A stretch of 64,000 nucleotides of DNA from Nitratireductor thuwali. GTDB lineage: Bacteria; Pseudomonadota; Alphaproteobacteria; Rhizobiales; Rhizobiaceae. The translations under genes were made by a program, and so were the position numbers. The notes under the pieces were generated by a model. That model did no database searches. It worked only from the letters and a program-made list of their open reading frames with translations, and had not been told where the DNA came from. The stretch lies in contig NZ_CP030941.1 of NCBI RefSeq assembly GCF_036621415.1, positions 3,966,001-4,030,000 on the forward strand, given 5' to 3'. Shown here in pieces: positions 1 to 17,832 of the stretch (within the stretch, counting starts at the first letter, position 1; each line of letters begins with the position of its first letter).

Positions 1-13
1 CGGTTGCTGCCGC

Positions 14-478
14 TCAGGCGATGGAATTCTCTCTGGTTCCCCTGTTCTGAAGCACCAGATCACGAATGTCGGCGCCAAGCTGATCATCTTGCCATGCTCG
101 TTCTAGTTCAGCGGAGACCTCACCTAGCTTTGCCGCCTTCAAGGCATAGAAAGCTGCTACTAAACAATGATCAGCGAAATGCGCCGTAGCTGCGGCTTGC
201 GCGATAGAACGGGCAATCGCCACCGACACACCACTTCGGTACTCTCTCGCCGCGGCATGTGCAGCGACTGACGCTTTTTGAGCCACGCCCGTTTGAACCT
301 CTCCCGCCTCCCACCTTCGCGAAACCGCGATTGCATCAATCAGCCTTTGGTCCAGTTCGTCGGGCATGAGGGGCAAAACATGCTTGGCACAGTTTCGCCC
401 CCATGCCATGAGCGCGCGGTGCTGGCGTGTCTCAAGTGGGCCGCCGCGGTGGGCTGCGACAAATCGTTTGTCTCGCAT
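14..478 (-). CDS. Putative immunity protein, Imm5-like family
   Basis: This is a 154-aa soluble, alpha-helical, alanine-rich protein that begins MRDKRFVAAHRGGPL, an opening I recognise from small bacterial 'putative immunity protein' (Imm5-like) families. Conserved-looking blocks are KASVAAHAAARE (about residues 68-79) and the helical stretch ATAHFADHCLVAAFYALKAA (about 96-115). Members are proposed to neutralise polymorphic-toxin effectors, but no toxin, Rhs or secretion gene lies nearby, so this copy looks orphaned. The next gene on this strand is tRNA-Thr, 230 bp upstream. The start has an upstream GGTGA. The family call is from memory of the pattern and the toxin partner is unknown. Confidence 0.72.
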   Translation of the reverse strand: MRDKRFVAAHRGGPLETRQHRALMAWGRNCAKHVLPLMPDELDQRLIDAIAVSRRWEAGEVQTGVAQKASVAAHAAAREYRSGVSVAIARSIAQAAATAHFADHCLVAAFYALKAAKLGEVSAELERAWQDDQLGADIRDLVLQNRGTRENSIA

Positions 479-711
479 AGATGTTCACCCGATTATATAA
501 TTCGCATGGGCGCCCTTCGCCATCTACGGCTGTTTTCGGTAAGGCTGCCATGATATCGAACTGCTGGAATGGGGTCGAATTTTGCCATTCCCGCGAGGCG
601 CTAAACCTTCCCTATCGTTTCGGAACGGGTAAGCCGTCGCGGGAGATAGGTCGGCAGGTTGTCTCTAGGGCCCGTCCAAAAGGGCAAAACAACGCTCGAA
701 AAACTGGAGAA

Positions 712-787
<76 letters not shown>

Positions 788-919
788 ATGGCGCCGCGCA
801 TAGCATAATCGCGGGCCGAGGGAAATGAAAACTGGTCTTCAAGGCCCGACAGGAAATATGGGGGCCGGGCAGCCCCGGCGCCACCCCCCGTCCTCAATGC
901 TCTGCCGGCGGCGCATGCC

Positions 920-1756
920 CTATCCGGAAGCCGTCCTGCCCAGTTGACGCCTGGCGATATAGAGCGAGACGGCTGCCGCGTTCGACACGTTCAGCGAACG
1001 AATGGCGCCCGGCATGTCGAGGCGCGCGAGCTTCGTCACGGTTTCGCGCGTTTTGTGGCGCAGGCCCTTGCCTTCGGCGCCCAGGACCAGCGCGATCTTG
1101 CCGCCGTCGAGAGCTTGCTCGAGGACGAGCGGGCCGTCCGAATCCAGCCCCACCGTCTGGAAACCGGCGCCATGAAGCTCCGTCAGCGCATCGGCGAGAT
1201 TGCGCACCTCGATATGGTCGAGATGTTCGAGCGCGCCCGAGGCCGATTTAGCCAGCACGCCGGATTCGGCCGGGCTGTGCCGCGCCGTCGTCACCAGCGC
1301 GTCGACGCCGAAGGCGACCGCGGAGCGCATGATGGCGCCGACATTGTGCGGGTCGGTGACCTGGTCGAGCACCAGCACCAGCCGGGCATCGCCGAGGCCG
1401 CCAAGGGTGCGCGTCTTGCGCGGCCGGGTCTCGATCAGCACGCCCTGGTGGACGGCATCGGGGCCGGTGAGCGCGTCGATCGCCCTCGGCTCGACCAGCT
1501 CGGCGGGAAAGGGCAGGGCGTCGAGGGGCCCGAGCTCCAGCCGCTGGGCCGCGTTGCGGGTAACCAGCATGCGCGCGATCTTGCGGCCGGGATTGTCGAG
1601 CGCGGCGCGCACGGTGTGCAGGCCGTAAAGCCGCACGAGGCCTTCCGGCGGCGCCGTCGGCGGCGGAGCCTCGCCGCCCTGCCGCTCCCGGTGAGCCCGG
1701 CGCAGGCGCGCATAGTGGCTGTCTTTCGGCGTTCTGCCGTTGTTTGCACTGTTCAT
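920..1756 (-). CDS. rlmB: 23S rRNA 2'-O-ribose methyltransferase of the SpoU/TrmH family (RlmB)
   Basis: This 278-aa protein belongs to the SPOUT (TrmH) class. RlmB methylates the 2'-OH of G2251 in 23S rRNA using SAM. After a basic N-terminus, the substrate-binding domain starts at LYGLHTVRAAL. The catalytic domain shows motif 1 (DPHNVGAIMRSA, about residues 132-143), motif 2 (LVLGAEGKGL) and motif 3 (MPGAIRSLNVSNAAAVSLY), which form the trefoil knot and SAM site. The reading frame stays open to 1954, but the upstream part would run up to tRNA-Tyr and reads like non-coding sequence. I therefore use the ATG at 1756; the ATG at 1765 is an alternative. Family membership is clear, but RlmB versus another TrmH paralogue rests on length and the N-terminal domain. 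Confidence 0.92.
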   Translation of the reverse strand: MNSANNGRTPKDSHYARLRRAHRERQGGEAPPPTAPPEGLVRLYGLHTVRAALDNPGRKIARMLVTRNAAQRLELGPLDALPFPAELVEPRAIDALTGPDAVHQGVLIETRPRKTRTLGGLGDARLVLVLDQVTDPHNVGAIMRSAVAFGVDALVTTARHSPAESGVLAKSASGALEHLDHIEVRNLADALTELHGAGFQTVGLDSDGPLVLEQALDGGKIALVLGAEGKGLRHKTRETVTKLARLDMPGAIRSLNVSNAAAVSLYIARRQLGRTASG

Positions 1757-1954
1757 CGCGCCCATATAGACGACGATCGGCCCGCCCGCCATCCGCCCGG
1801 GCGCGGCGCGCGACATTTTTCTGACGCCGATGGCCAAGGCGCTGTTGACAGGAACAAGCCCGGTGGCCATAAGGCGCATCGCGGATTTCGGACGTGGCCT
1901 GAGGGCGGCGGAAGAGCCGCGGCAGAACTCGTTGCATGGTTCCGGCGACAGCAC

Positions 1955-2039
1955 GGAGGGGTGTCCGAGTGGTTAAAGGAGACGGACTGTAAATCCGTTG
2001 GCTATGCCTACGCTGGTTCGAATCCAGCCCCCTCCACCA
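1955..2039 (+). tRNA. tRNA-Tyr (anticodon GTA)
   Basis: This is an 85-nt class II tRNA with a long variable arm. The acceptor GGAGGGG pairs with CCCCTCC and is followed by A-CCA. The anticodon stem ACGGA/TCCGT encloses CTGTAAA, giving GTA. The T arm has GGTTCGAATCC. tRNA-Gly follows 23 bp downstream, so the two are probably transcribed together. Confidence 0.96.
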
Positions 2040-2062
2040 CTGTCGGCCAGGTGATCGTGAAT

Positions 2063-2136
2063 GCGGGTATAGCTCAATGGTAGAGCAGCAGCCTTCCAAG
2101 CTGAATATGCGGGTTCGATTCCCGCTACCCGCTCCA
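2063..2136 (+). tRNA. tRNA-Gly (anticodon TCC)
   Basis: This is a 74-nt tRNA with an encoded CCA. The acceptor GCGGGTA pairs with TACCCGC, the D arm is AGCTCAATGGTAGAGC, and the anticodon loop CTTCCAA gives TCC. The top anticodon-stem pair is a G-A mismatch, which I recall in alphaproteobacterial tRNA-Gly(TCC). It pairs with tRNA-Tyr upstream. Confidence 0.95.
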
Positions 2137-2276
2137 GCGCGTCCGTGGTTTCTCATTCACGACTAGCGAGCCGGCCAGGTTTCACGGCCTGCCTGAAAGT
2201 GGGCGCCGCGGTGCTGCCCGACCCGGAAGCCATCTATCCATGCGATCGGCAAATCGGCTAGACAGTGCGAGAAAGC

Positions 2277-2322
2277 GCGCGGCTTCGCGGTTGTCTCTGT
2301 GACAACAGTTTGGAAGCCGCGC
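2277..2322 (-). terminator. Stem-loop downstream of the GST gene, probable terminator
   Basis: Outer arms GCGCGGCTTC (2277-2286) and GAAGCCGCGC (2313-2322) are perfect complements. An inner GTTGTC/GACAAC stem (2290-2306) extends the structure. On the minus strand the hairpin is followed by GCTTTCTC, a weak U-rich tail. It starts 7 bp past the stop of the glutathione S-transferase gene. Confidence 0.5.
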
Positions 2323-2328
2323 TGAGGA

Positions 2329-3063
2329 TCATGCGCCGAAGCGTTCGATGACTTCGGCTAGCGTGACATGACCTTGGCACGCCCCCGACCCGCCCGGCAT
2401 TTCACCGTTCTCCAGCGCCGTTGCATAGATGACAGCCGGGTCCGCCTCGATGCGCCGACGTATGGCGGCGAGGTTGGGCCAGCGTTCGGGATCGGCGACG
2501 TTATGAAAATCGAGCCACCGCGCAACGCCGACGAGGATGCCGTCCGCCAGTGTCGGATGTTCTCCGAGAAGGAACGGCCCGTCACCGATCATGGATTCCA
2601 GCTTGTCGTGACGCTCGATCACACTTTCGCTGCCCCACTTGCGGAGCACTGTCTGCATCTGCGGGTTTGGCGGCTCCATTTCCAGTGCAGCCCAGAGCGG
2701 GCTGAAAGCGCCGGTGAAGCCGGTGTTCACATAGGCCATCAGCTGGTGCATCCTGTCAGCTTCAGGCGATAGGGGTTCGAAGCTTATGCGACGCTCCGAG
2801 TCCCTTGCCTCCAGCCATGCCGCGATGGCCATCGTCTCGGTCAGAATGCGGCCCTCGTCAGTGATGAATGCCGGCGTTTCGTGCCTTGCATTGATCCGGG
2901 CATAGGAGGGATCGCGCATCTCGCCCAGCATATCCACCCGGCAGAGACGGTAGGGCTTGCCGAGCCACTCGAGGGCGGCGACGAGGCCCATGGAGCTTCC
3001 GGCGGGGAAGCCGTAGAGAAGAATCGGTTCCAATTTCTGTACTCCGTGATTTCTGTTGATCAC
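2329..3063 (-). CDS. Glutathione S-transferase family protein
   Basis: This is a 244-aa cytosolic protein with GST architecture. A thioredoxin-like N-terminal domain (about residues 12-90) contains LYGFPAGSSMGLVAALEWLG, and the cis-Pro segment HETPAFITDEG leads into LTETMAIAAWLE at the glutathione gamma-Glu site. An all-helical C-terminal domain follows, with the conserved LGEHPTLADGIL segment (about 165-177). Such enzymes conjugate or reduce electrophiles with glutathione; the substrate is unknown. It is divergent from an HxlR-type regulator 83 bp away, a pairing often seen for redox or electrophile stress genes. Only one ATG fits the N-terminus. Confidence 0.87.
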   Translation of the reverse strand: MINRNHGVQKLEPILLYGFPAGSSMGLVAALEWLGKPYRLCRVDMLGEMRDPSYARINARHETPAFITDEGRILTETMAIAAWLEARDSERRISFEPLSPEADRMHQLMAYVNTGFTGAFSPLWAALEMEPPNPQMQTVLRKWGSESVIERHDKLESMIGDGPFLLGEHPTLADGILVGVARWLDFHNVADPERWPNLAAIRRRIEADPAVIYATALENGEMPGGSGACQGHVTLAEVIERFGA

Positions 3064-3084
3064 GCTGCGCAGCGAAACTGGAAG

Positions 3085-3117
3085 TTACGCACATGCGTTC
3101 CCAAGTAAATTACGCAT
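3085..3117. promoter_or_regulatory. Candidate operator between the divergent GST and HxlR genes
   Basis: The short divergent region contains the direct repeat TTACGCA at 3085-3091 and 3110-3116, the inverted pair ATGCG/CGCAT at 3093-3097 and 3113-3117, and a GTAA-A-TTAC palindrome at 3105-3113. HxlR-family dimers bind such short palindromes and usually control the divergent neighbour. This is inference from arrangement only. Confidence 0.4.
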
Positions 3118-3146
3118 CTTTTTGTAACCACGATCAGAGCAGGGCC

Positions 3147-3497
3147 ATGAAAGATCTCGTTTCCCGTTGTCCGATTGAGGAGGTCATGCAAGTGCTGAGC
3201 GGACGCTGGCCATCGCTCCTTCTCTACTACCTGAAGGACGGCACCAAGCGCTTCAGCGATCTGCAGCGGGACAATCCCACGGTCTCCCACCGGATGCTGA
3301 CGCTCGAACTGCGTAAGCTCGAAGCCGCCGGTATCGTTCAGCGCACTACATTCGATGGTTACCCGCTGCGGGTCGAATATGATCTGACGCCTGCCGGGCT
3401 CAAGCTCGTACCTCTCATCGACGCCCTGGGTGACTGGTGGGATGAAACGGAGAATATGCGCATAAGGAGGGCGAGCATTCCAGCGGCCGACGTATAG
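3147..3497 (+). CDS. HxlR-family winged-helix transcriptional regulator
   Basis: This is a 116-aa MarR-like dimeric winged-helix DNA-binding protein. The family signature is clear: the N-terminal cysteine in SRCPIEEVMQVLSGRW, then LLYYLKDGTKRFSDLQRD, the recognition helix region VSHRMLTLELRKLEAAGIV, and the wing with YPLRVEYDLTPAG. The single N-terminal Cys is the usual redox or electrophile sensor position. An ATG at 3093 with a good GGAAG would add 18 residues, but it would bury the putative operator in coding sequence. I therefore favour 3147. The divergent GST gene is the likely target. Confidence 0.88.
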   Translation: MKDLVSRCPIEEVMQVLSGRWPSLLLYYLKDGTKRFSDLQRDNPTVSHRMLTLELRKLEAAGIVQRTTFDGYPLRVEYDLTPAGLKLVPLIDALGDWWDETENMRIRRASIPAADV

Positions 3498-3643
3498 GGC
3501 GCGCCTGCGGTGTCAGCCGCATCTGCGGATCCGCGAGATTCGTGATTTCTGCTTGCGCTCGAACCGCTATGGCTGGACGGGAAGACCTGGGCGCCAGCGG
3601 GGCGGCGTTGGAGCGCGCGGTTGGCCGGCGATGGCGAAAGGGC

Positions 3644-3672
3644 TTGTTTTTTCCGCACATAATCGCTAATCG
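3644..3672 (+). promoter_or_regulatory. Possible promoter for tuf copy 1
   Basis: TTGTTT at 3644-3649 and TAATCG at 3667-3672 are separated by 17 bp and lie 47 bp before the tuf start. Both hexamers are imperfect sigma-70 matches. Position and spacing are the main support. Confidence 0.3.
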
Positions 3673-3718
3673 CCCCGGCATCTGACAATTCCAACCATGC
3701 CGCCCAAGGGAAATTGAG

Positions 3719-4894
<1,176 letters not shown>

Positions 4895-4903
4895 GGTCTC
4901 GAC

Positions 4904-4940
4904 GGAAGGCTGGGGATTATCCCCGGCCTTCCGCTTTTTT
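4904..4940 (+). terminator. Rho-independent terminator after tuf copy 1
   Basis: A 13-bp GC-rich stem (GGAAGGCTGGGGA at 4904-4916 against TCCCCGGCCTTCC) with one G-T pair and a short TTA-type loop is followed by GCTTTTTT. It lies 10 bp past the tuf stop codon. Confidence 0.93.
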
Positions 4941-4998
4941 CTTGATGCGCGGACCGTCTGCGCATAGATAGCGGCGTGCCGCGCTGAACGGCATGCAC

Positions 4999-5074
<76 letters not shown>

Positions 5075-5406
5075 TCCGCCTTCGGCAAGGCGCGGCTGGT
5101 TCCGTTTTCCGCGCAGGATGCGGCGGTTTGACAGGCAGCTTCCTTTGTGCGGCCGAATGGCCGCAGGGTGCTTTAAGGGCCTTGCGCATCGGCGAAATCG
5201 GAACTATGTAGGTGAAAGACAGGCGGTGCGTGGAGCCGGGAGCGGCTTTACGCGCCTTTGTTGCATGTGTGGAACTACTTGATTCGCCGGCCGGCGGATC
5301 GGCATGTTCCGCGGGGCGAAGGCGGCAGCGAGCCGTTCTCGCTGGAAAATCTCCGGGATGTTCCGACGGAATATCCTTGGGCGCTTCAAAAAATAAAGAG
5401 CGATAG
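5075..5406 (+). other. Non-coding gap between tRNA-Trp and secE
   Basis: I see no supported gene in these 332 bp. Reading frames across it are short and lack ribosome-binding sites or family features. It contains one candidate promoter (5182-5210), GC-rich short palindromes such as GCCGGCCGGC near 5288, and an A-rich run (AAAAAATAAAGAGCGATAG) just before secE. Confidence 0.6.
5182..5210 (+). promoter_or_regulatory. Possible promoter for secE-nusG
   Basis: TTGCGC (5182-5187) and TATGTA (5205-5210) are separated by exactly 17 bp, about 196 bp upstream of secE. Each matches the sigma-70 consensus at about three positions, so the call is weak. A promoter is expected in this gap because a terminator closes tuf upstream. 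Confidence 0.32.
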
Positions 5407-5610
5407 ATGGCGTCGAAGACCACGAACCCCTTTACGTTTCTTCAGCAGGTTCGATCCGAGACCGCGAAGGTCACCTGGCCTTCGCGGCGTGAAACCTTGA
5501 TTTCGACCGTTATGGTCCTGGCATTCGCCACGCTGGCCGCGCTCTTTTTCTTTGCCGCTGACCAGCTGATGTCGCGGGCAATCGAGCTGATCCTCCAGAT
5601 CGGCGTCTGA
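5407..5610 (+). CDS. secE: Preprotein translocase subunit SecE
   Basis: This is a 67-aa single-span SecE of the short type. The conserved amphipathic segment FLQQVRSETAKVTWPSRRET (about residues 10-29) precedes one transmembrane helix (about 32-62). SecE clamps SecY in the SecYEG channel of the inner membrane. nusG follows 35 bp downstream in the classic secE-nusG pair. Confidence 0.95.
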   Translation: MASKTTNPFTFLQQVRSETAKVTWPSRRETLISTVMVLAFATLAALFFFAADQLMSRAIELILQIGV

Positions 5611-5645
5611 ATTACACGTCTGCGGCCTAGGGAGACATTTTTGCG

Positions 5646-6173
5646 ATGACTGCGCGGTGGTATATTGTCCACGCCTATTCCAATTTCGAGAAGAAGGTTG
5701 CCGAATCCATCGAGGAGCAGGCTCGCCAGAAAGGGCTGAGCCACGAGATCGATCAGGTTGTGGTGCCCACCGAGAAGGTCGTCGAGGTTCGCCGCGGCCG
5801 CAAGGTGGACGCCGAGCGCAAGTTTTTCCCGGGCTATGTGCTGGTCAAGGCCAACCTTACGGATGCCGTGTTCAGCCTGATCAAGAATACGCCGAAGGTG
5901 ACCGGGTTCCTGGGCGATTCCAAGCCGGTGCCGATCACCGAGGCCGAGGCCGAGCGCATCCTGGTCCAGGTTCAGGAGGGCGTCGAGCATCCCAAGCCGT
6001 CGGTGACCTTCGAGGTCGGCGAGCAGGTGCGGGTTTCGGACGGCCCCTTCGCGTCCTTCAACGGCGTCGTTCAGGAAGTCGACGAGGAGCGTTCGCGGCT
6101 CAAGGTGGAAGTTTCGATCTTCGGGCGCGCGGTGCCCGTCGATCTCGAATTCGGTCAGGTCGAAAAGGGCTGA
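5646..6173 (+). CDS. nusG: Transcription termination/antitermination factor NusG
   Basis: This 175-aa protein binds RNA polymerase beta' and couples it to Rho or to ribosomal S10. The N-terminal NGN domain begins RWYIVHAYSNFEKKVAESI and includes the FFPGYVLVKANL segment (about residues 60-71). The C-terminal KOW domain (about 123-160) has VGEQVRVSDGPFASFNGVV. The length is typical. It is followed by a 159-bp gap and rplK. Confidence 0.97.
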   Translation: MTARWYIVHAYSNFEKKVAESIEEQARQKGLSHEIDQVVVPTEKVVEVRRGRKVDAERKFFPGYVLVKANLTDAVFSLIKNTPKVTGFLGDSKPVPITEAEAERILVQVQEGVEHPKPSVTFEVGEQVRVSDGPFASFNGVVQEVDEERSRLKVEVSIFGRAVPVDLEFGQVEKG

Positions 6174-6332
6174 CCGGCTGCGCCGGCTCTTCCCCGCAAG
6201 GTGATATGGCCGGCGCTGAAATGGTGGAAGGGCAGGGCGGCGTAGCCGGTCGCCTGCAGCCCGGACCACCGAACTGCAACCGCCGGCCCATGCCTTGCGA
6301 GGATGGCCGGCAGAACAACAAGGCAGACAGAG

Positions 6333-6761
6333 ATGGCTAAGAAAGTTGCAGGCCAGCTCAAGCTTCAGGTTCCCGCCGGGTCGGCCACGCCGTCGCCCCC
6401 GATCGGTCCTGCGCTTGGTCAGCGTGGCATCAACATCATGGAATTCTGCAAGGCGTTCAACGCCCAGACGCAGGAAATGGAAAAAGGTTCGCCTATCCCG
6501 GTCGTGATCACCTACTACCAGGACAAGTCGTTCGCCTTCACCATGAAGACCCCGCCGGTGAGCTACTTCCTCAAGAAGGAAGCCAAGCTCAAGTCGGGCT
6601 CCAAGGAGCCGGGCAAGGTGGTCATCGGCCAGATCTCGCGCGACAAGGTGCGCCAGATCGCCGAGGCGAAGCTGAAGGACCTGAACGCAACGAACGTGGA
6701 AGCGGCCATGCGCATGGTCGAGGGCTCCGCCCGTTCCATGGGCCTTGAAGTGGTGGGCTGA
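6333..6761 (+). CDS. rplK: 50S ribosomal protein L11
   Basis: This 142-aa protein forms the GTPase-associated centre with the 23S rRNA thiostrepton loop. It starts [20 protein letters not shown], with the hallmark [22 protein letters not shown] in the N-terminal domain and the rRNA-binding C-terminal domain after about residue 75. An in-frame ATG at 6303 lies upstream, but the family begins at MAKK, so 6333 is used. rplA starts 4 bp after its stop. Confidence 0.97.
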   Translation: MAKKVAGQLKLQVPAGSATPSPPIGPALGQRGINIMEFCKAFNAQTQEMEKGSPIPVVITYYQDKSFAFTMKTPPVSYFLKKEAKLKSGSKEPGKVVIGQISRDKVRQIAEAKLKDLNATNVEAAMRMVEGSARSMGLEVVG

Positions 6762-6765
6762 AGAC

Positions 6766-7467
<702 letters not shown>

Positions 7468-7470
7468 TTC

Positions 7471-7500
7471 TTCGCCAGGGGAGCCCGCTCCCCTGGCGAG
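7471..7500 (+). terminator. Strong GC stem-loop after rplA without a U tract
   Basis: CGCCAGGGGAG (7473-7483) and CTCCCCTGGCG (7488-7498) form a perfect 11-bp stem with a CCCG loop, starting 4 bp past the rplA stop. No T run follows. It could be a partial terminator, a 3'-end stabiliser or an RNase processing site between rplKA and rplJL. Confidence 0.5.
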
Positions 7501-7820
7501 ACCGTTCCGGACCGGCAACGGTTCCGGGAGCCGAGGGGAAACCCCCGGCAAGTCCTGTCCGAGACTGCAGGCGGCTCGCCTTAATACGATAATGAGCCTG
7601 CATGAGACGGGTGCGGCCCGAAATTTTGCCTGTTCGATCAGGCGGATGGAAGGTTCGAACCGTGTATGCCTTTTGCCCGTTCTCCGGCCCTGCCGGGGTG
7701 GCGAAAGGGGGCAGGATCCTCGAACGTCGTTCGGGTGATCCAGGAAATGGATGGCCCGGCCGGCAAAAGGCAACCCGGCGGCATCGTGCATCAAGACGTG
7801 CCGTCTAATGGAGAAAGGCT
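7501..7820 (+). promoter_or_regulatory. rplJ 5' leader (probable L10-type autoregulatory leader)
   Basis: This 320-bp stretch has no supported gene and many short inverted repeats: ACCGTT/AACGGT (7501-7522), a GGGG/CCCC stem (7531-7548), GCCTG/CAGGC (7628-7643), the palindrome GGTTCGAACC (7652-7661), and a composite stem GGATC/GATCC enclosing GAAC/GTTC (7714-7741). Ribosomal protein L10 (with L12) is known to bind a structured leader upstream of rplJ and repress translation. Position and structure fit that, but I have not matched a specific L10-leader consensus. Confidence 0.55.
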
Positions 7821-8339
7821 GTGGACAGAGCGGAGAAACGCGAATTCGTCACGGGCCTGAACGCGGTGTTCAACAACACCGGTTCTGTGGTCGTGGCCCA
7901 CTATGCCGGACTGACCGTCGCGCAGATGAACGACCTCAGGTCGAGGATGCGTGAGGCGGGCGGTACCGTCAAGGTCGCGAAGAACCGTCTCGCCAAAATC
8001 GCTCTTCAGGGAACGCCGTCCGAAAGCATTCAGGCCCTCTTCGAGGGACAGACCCTGATTGCCTATTCGGACGATCCGGTTACGGCCCCCAAGGTCGCCG
8101 CCGACTTCGCCAAGGGCAATGACAATCTTGTCATTCTCGGCGGAGCGATGGGGGCGACCGCGCTCGACGCGGACGGTGTGAAGGCGCTTGCCTCGCTGCC
8201 GTCGCTGGACGAGCTGAGGGCAAAGATCGTCGGCATGATTTCCACGCCGGCAACCCGGATCGCCCAGGTCGTCAACGCGCCGGCAGGAAACCTTGCCCGC
8301 GTATTTGGCGCCTATTCCCGGAAGGACGAGGCGGCATGA
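7821..8339 (+). CDS. rplJ: 50S ribosomal protein L10
   Basis: This 172-aa base of the L12 stalk starts at GTG (7821), preceded by GGAGAAAGG. Family features are [18 protein letters not shown] at the N-terminus, [18 protein letters not shown], the [11 protein letters not shown] rRNA-contact region, and a C-terminal helix (about residues 135-172) that carries L12 dimers. It is probably autoregulated through the leader just upstream. rplL follows 51 bp downstream. Confidence 0.97.
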   Translation: MDRAEKREFVTGLNAVFNNTGSVVVAHYAGLTVAQMNDLRSRMREAGGTVKVAKNRLAKIALQGTPSESIQALFEGQTLIAYSDDPVTAPKVAADFAKGNDNLVILGGAMGATALDADGVKALASLPSLDELRAKIVGMISTPATRIAQVVNAPAGNLARVFGAYSRKDEAA

Positions 8340-8390
8340 GGCCGTTCCAGACCATCAACACACGTTCGAACCTTGCAAAGGAAATGACAA

Positions 8391-8765
8391 ATGGCTGATC
8401 TTGCCAAGATCGTTGACGATCTTTCCAACCTCACCGTCCTCGAGGCGGCTGAACTGTCGAAACTGCTCGAGGAGAAGTGGGGCGTGTCCGCCGCTGCTCC
8501 CGTGGCCGTGGCTGCCGGCGGCGCTGCCGCGCCTGCCGAAGCTGCCGAAGAGAAGACCGAATTTGACGTTGTGCTGGCCGATGCCGGCGCTCAGAAGATC
8601 AACGTCATCAAGGAAGTCCGCGCGATCACGGGCCTCGGCCTGAAGGAAGCCAAGGACCTGGTCGAAGCCGCTCCCAAGGCCGTCAAGGAAGGCGTGTCGA
8701 AGGACGAGGCCGAGAAGGTCAAGGCACAGCTCGAAGGCGCCGGCGCCAAGGTCGAGCTGAAGTAA
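8391..8765 (+). CDS. rplL: 50S ribosomal protein L7/L12
   Basis: This 124-aa stalk protein recruits translational GTPases. The N-terminal dimerisation helices (about residues 1-35, [20 protein letters not shown]) are followed by an Ala/Pro-rich hinge (about 36-52) and the C-terminal domain with [20 protein letters not shown] and [15 protein letters not shown], the factor-binding surface. The length is typical. Confidence 0.97.
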   Translation: MADLAKIVDDLSNLTVLEAAELSKLLEEKWGVSAAAPVAVAAGGAAAPAEAAEEKTEFDVVLADAGAQKINVIKEVRAITGLGLKEAKDLVEAAPKAVKEGVSKDEAEKVKAQLEGAGAKVELK

Positions 8766-8773
8766 CAAGGCTT

Positions 8774-8877
8774 CCGGCCCGCCGGTTTTCCGGCGGGCCG
8801 GGCCAGGATGCAAGGCGAGAAAACCTATTTCCTGAGAGCCGGAACCGGCTTTTAGGAAACGGGTTTTTTGCCCGTTT
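8774..8877 (+). promoter_or_regulatory. Hairpin cluster in the rplL-rpoB gap (attenuator or processing site)
   Basis: Three stems lie in tandem. The first is a perfect 12-bp stem with a TTTT loop (8774-8801). The second pairs TTTCCT/AGGAAA around AGCCGG/CCGGCT (8828-8859). The third is AAACGGG/CCCGTTT with a T6-G loop (8857-8877). The last two share bases 8857-8859 and partly exclude each other. In enterobacteria the rplL-rpoB gap holds an attenuator and an RNase III site; here that is inferred by analogy. Confidence 0.55.
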
Positions 8878-8947
8878 GGATTGGTCGTCCACGTGACGGC
8901 CCTTAGATGTTGGCAGGCAAGCCAGGCAAGGCAGGCAAGGAGCGACG

Positions 8948-13087
<4,140 letters not shown>

Positions 13088-13236
13088 CATGCGATTGCGC
13101 CGCGGCTTGAAGGCCGCGGCGCAGCGGACCCGCGTCGCGGACGCGGCGACCAGCAGACAAAGGCCATCGGCCCGCTGGGCGCCCGCCACGACGGCAGATT
13201 GATGAAGGGACGAGGAGTCCCGTAAAGGAGATCGGC

Positions 13237-17442
<4,206 letters not shown>

Positions 17443-17462
17443 CGCGCGGTCCTGCTGAACAG

Positions 17463-17494
17463 AAAAAGCCGCCGGGCTCTCCCGGCGGCTTTTT
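17463..17494. terminator. Bidirectional terminator between rpoC and the PTS operon
   Basis: AAAAAGCCGCCGGG (17463-17476) and CCCGGCGGCTTTTT (17481-17494) form a perfect 14-bp stem with a CTCT loop. It carries a T run on each strand, so it can end rpoC (+) and the convergent EIIB gene (-). Confidence 0.93.
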
Positions 17495-17544
17495 CATTGG
17501 CGAAACCTGTTGCCCACCTGCCCCGGGCGGGCTGGTGGAAACCC

Positions 17545-17832
17545 TCAGCGGCGCAGTTCGGTTTCGATCCTGTCCAGCGCTTCGGCCTTTCCCATGCCCG
17601 TCAGGAAGGCGAGGGTGGTGATGTGGGGCACGCCCAGATCGTCGGGAAGCTGCGTGGTGGAGACGACGAGGTCGATCCCGCTCAGCTCGGAGCGGACCTC
17701 CGTCGCCTTGCACTGGCGAGCATCGATCTCGATCCCGCGCTCTTTCATCGCTTCGACCACGGCGTTGGATACGACCGTCGAAGTGGCGATGCCCGTTCCG
17801 CAGGAAAACAGGACGCGCTTCCTGATGCTCAT
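17545..17832 (-). CDS. gatB: PTS galactitol-type enzyme IIB component
   Basis: This 95-aa phosphocarrier receives phosphate from EIIA on a cysteine and passes it to the incoming sugar. The phosphorylation loop is SCGTGIATSTVVSNAV with Cys11, as in the GatB/lactose-like IIB fold. Residues VVSTTQLPDDLGVPHITTLAFLTGMG form the C-terminal half. It is the last gene of the EIIC-EIIA-EIIB operon. Its ATG overlaps the EIIA stop (ATGA), so it is translationally coupled. The substrate is inferred from family resemblance and could be another hexitol or pentitol. Confidence 0.86.
   Translation of the reverse strand: MSIRKRVLFSCGTGIATSTVVSNAVVEAMKERGIEIDARQCKATEVRSELSGIDLVVSTTQLPDDLGVPHITTLAFLTGMGKAEALDRIETELRR

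Noticed and set aside
476..500. TATAAT-like -10 (minus strand, 492-497) directly before the immunity-like gene
   Set aside because: It lies only 14 bp from the start codon and has no matching -35, so I could not support a promoter.
1757..1954. 66-codon N-terminal extension of rlmB
   Set aside because: It would run up to the tRNA-Tyr 5' end, has no family similarity and leaves no room for a promoter.
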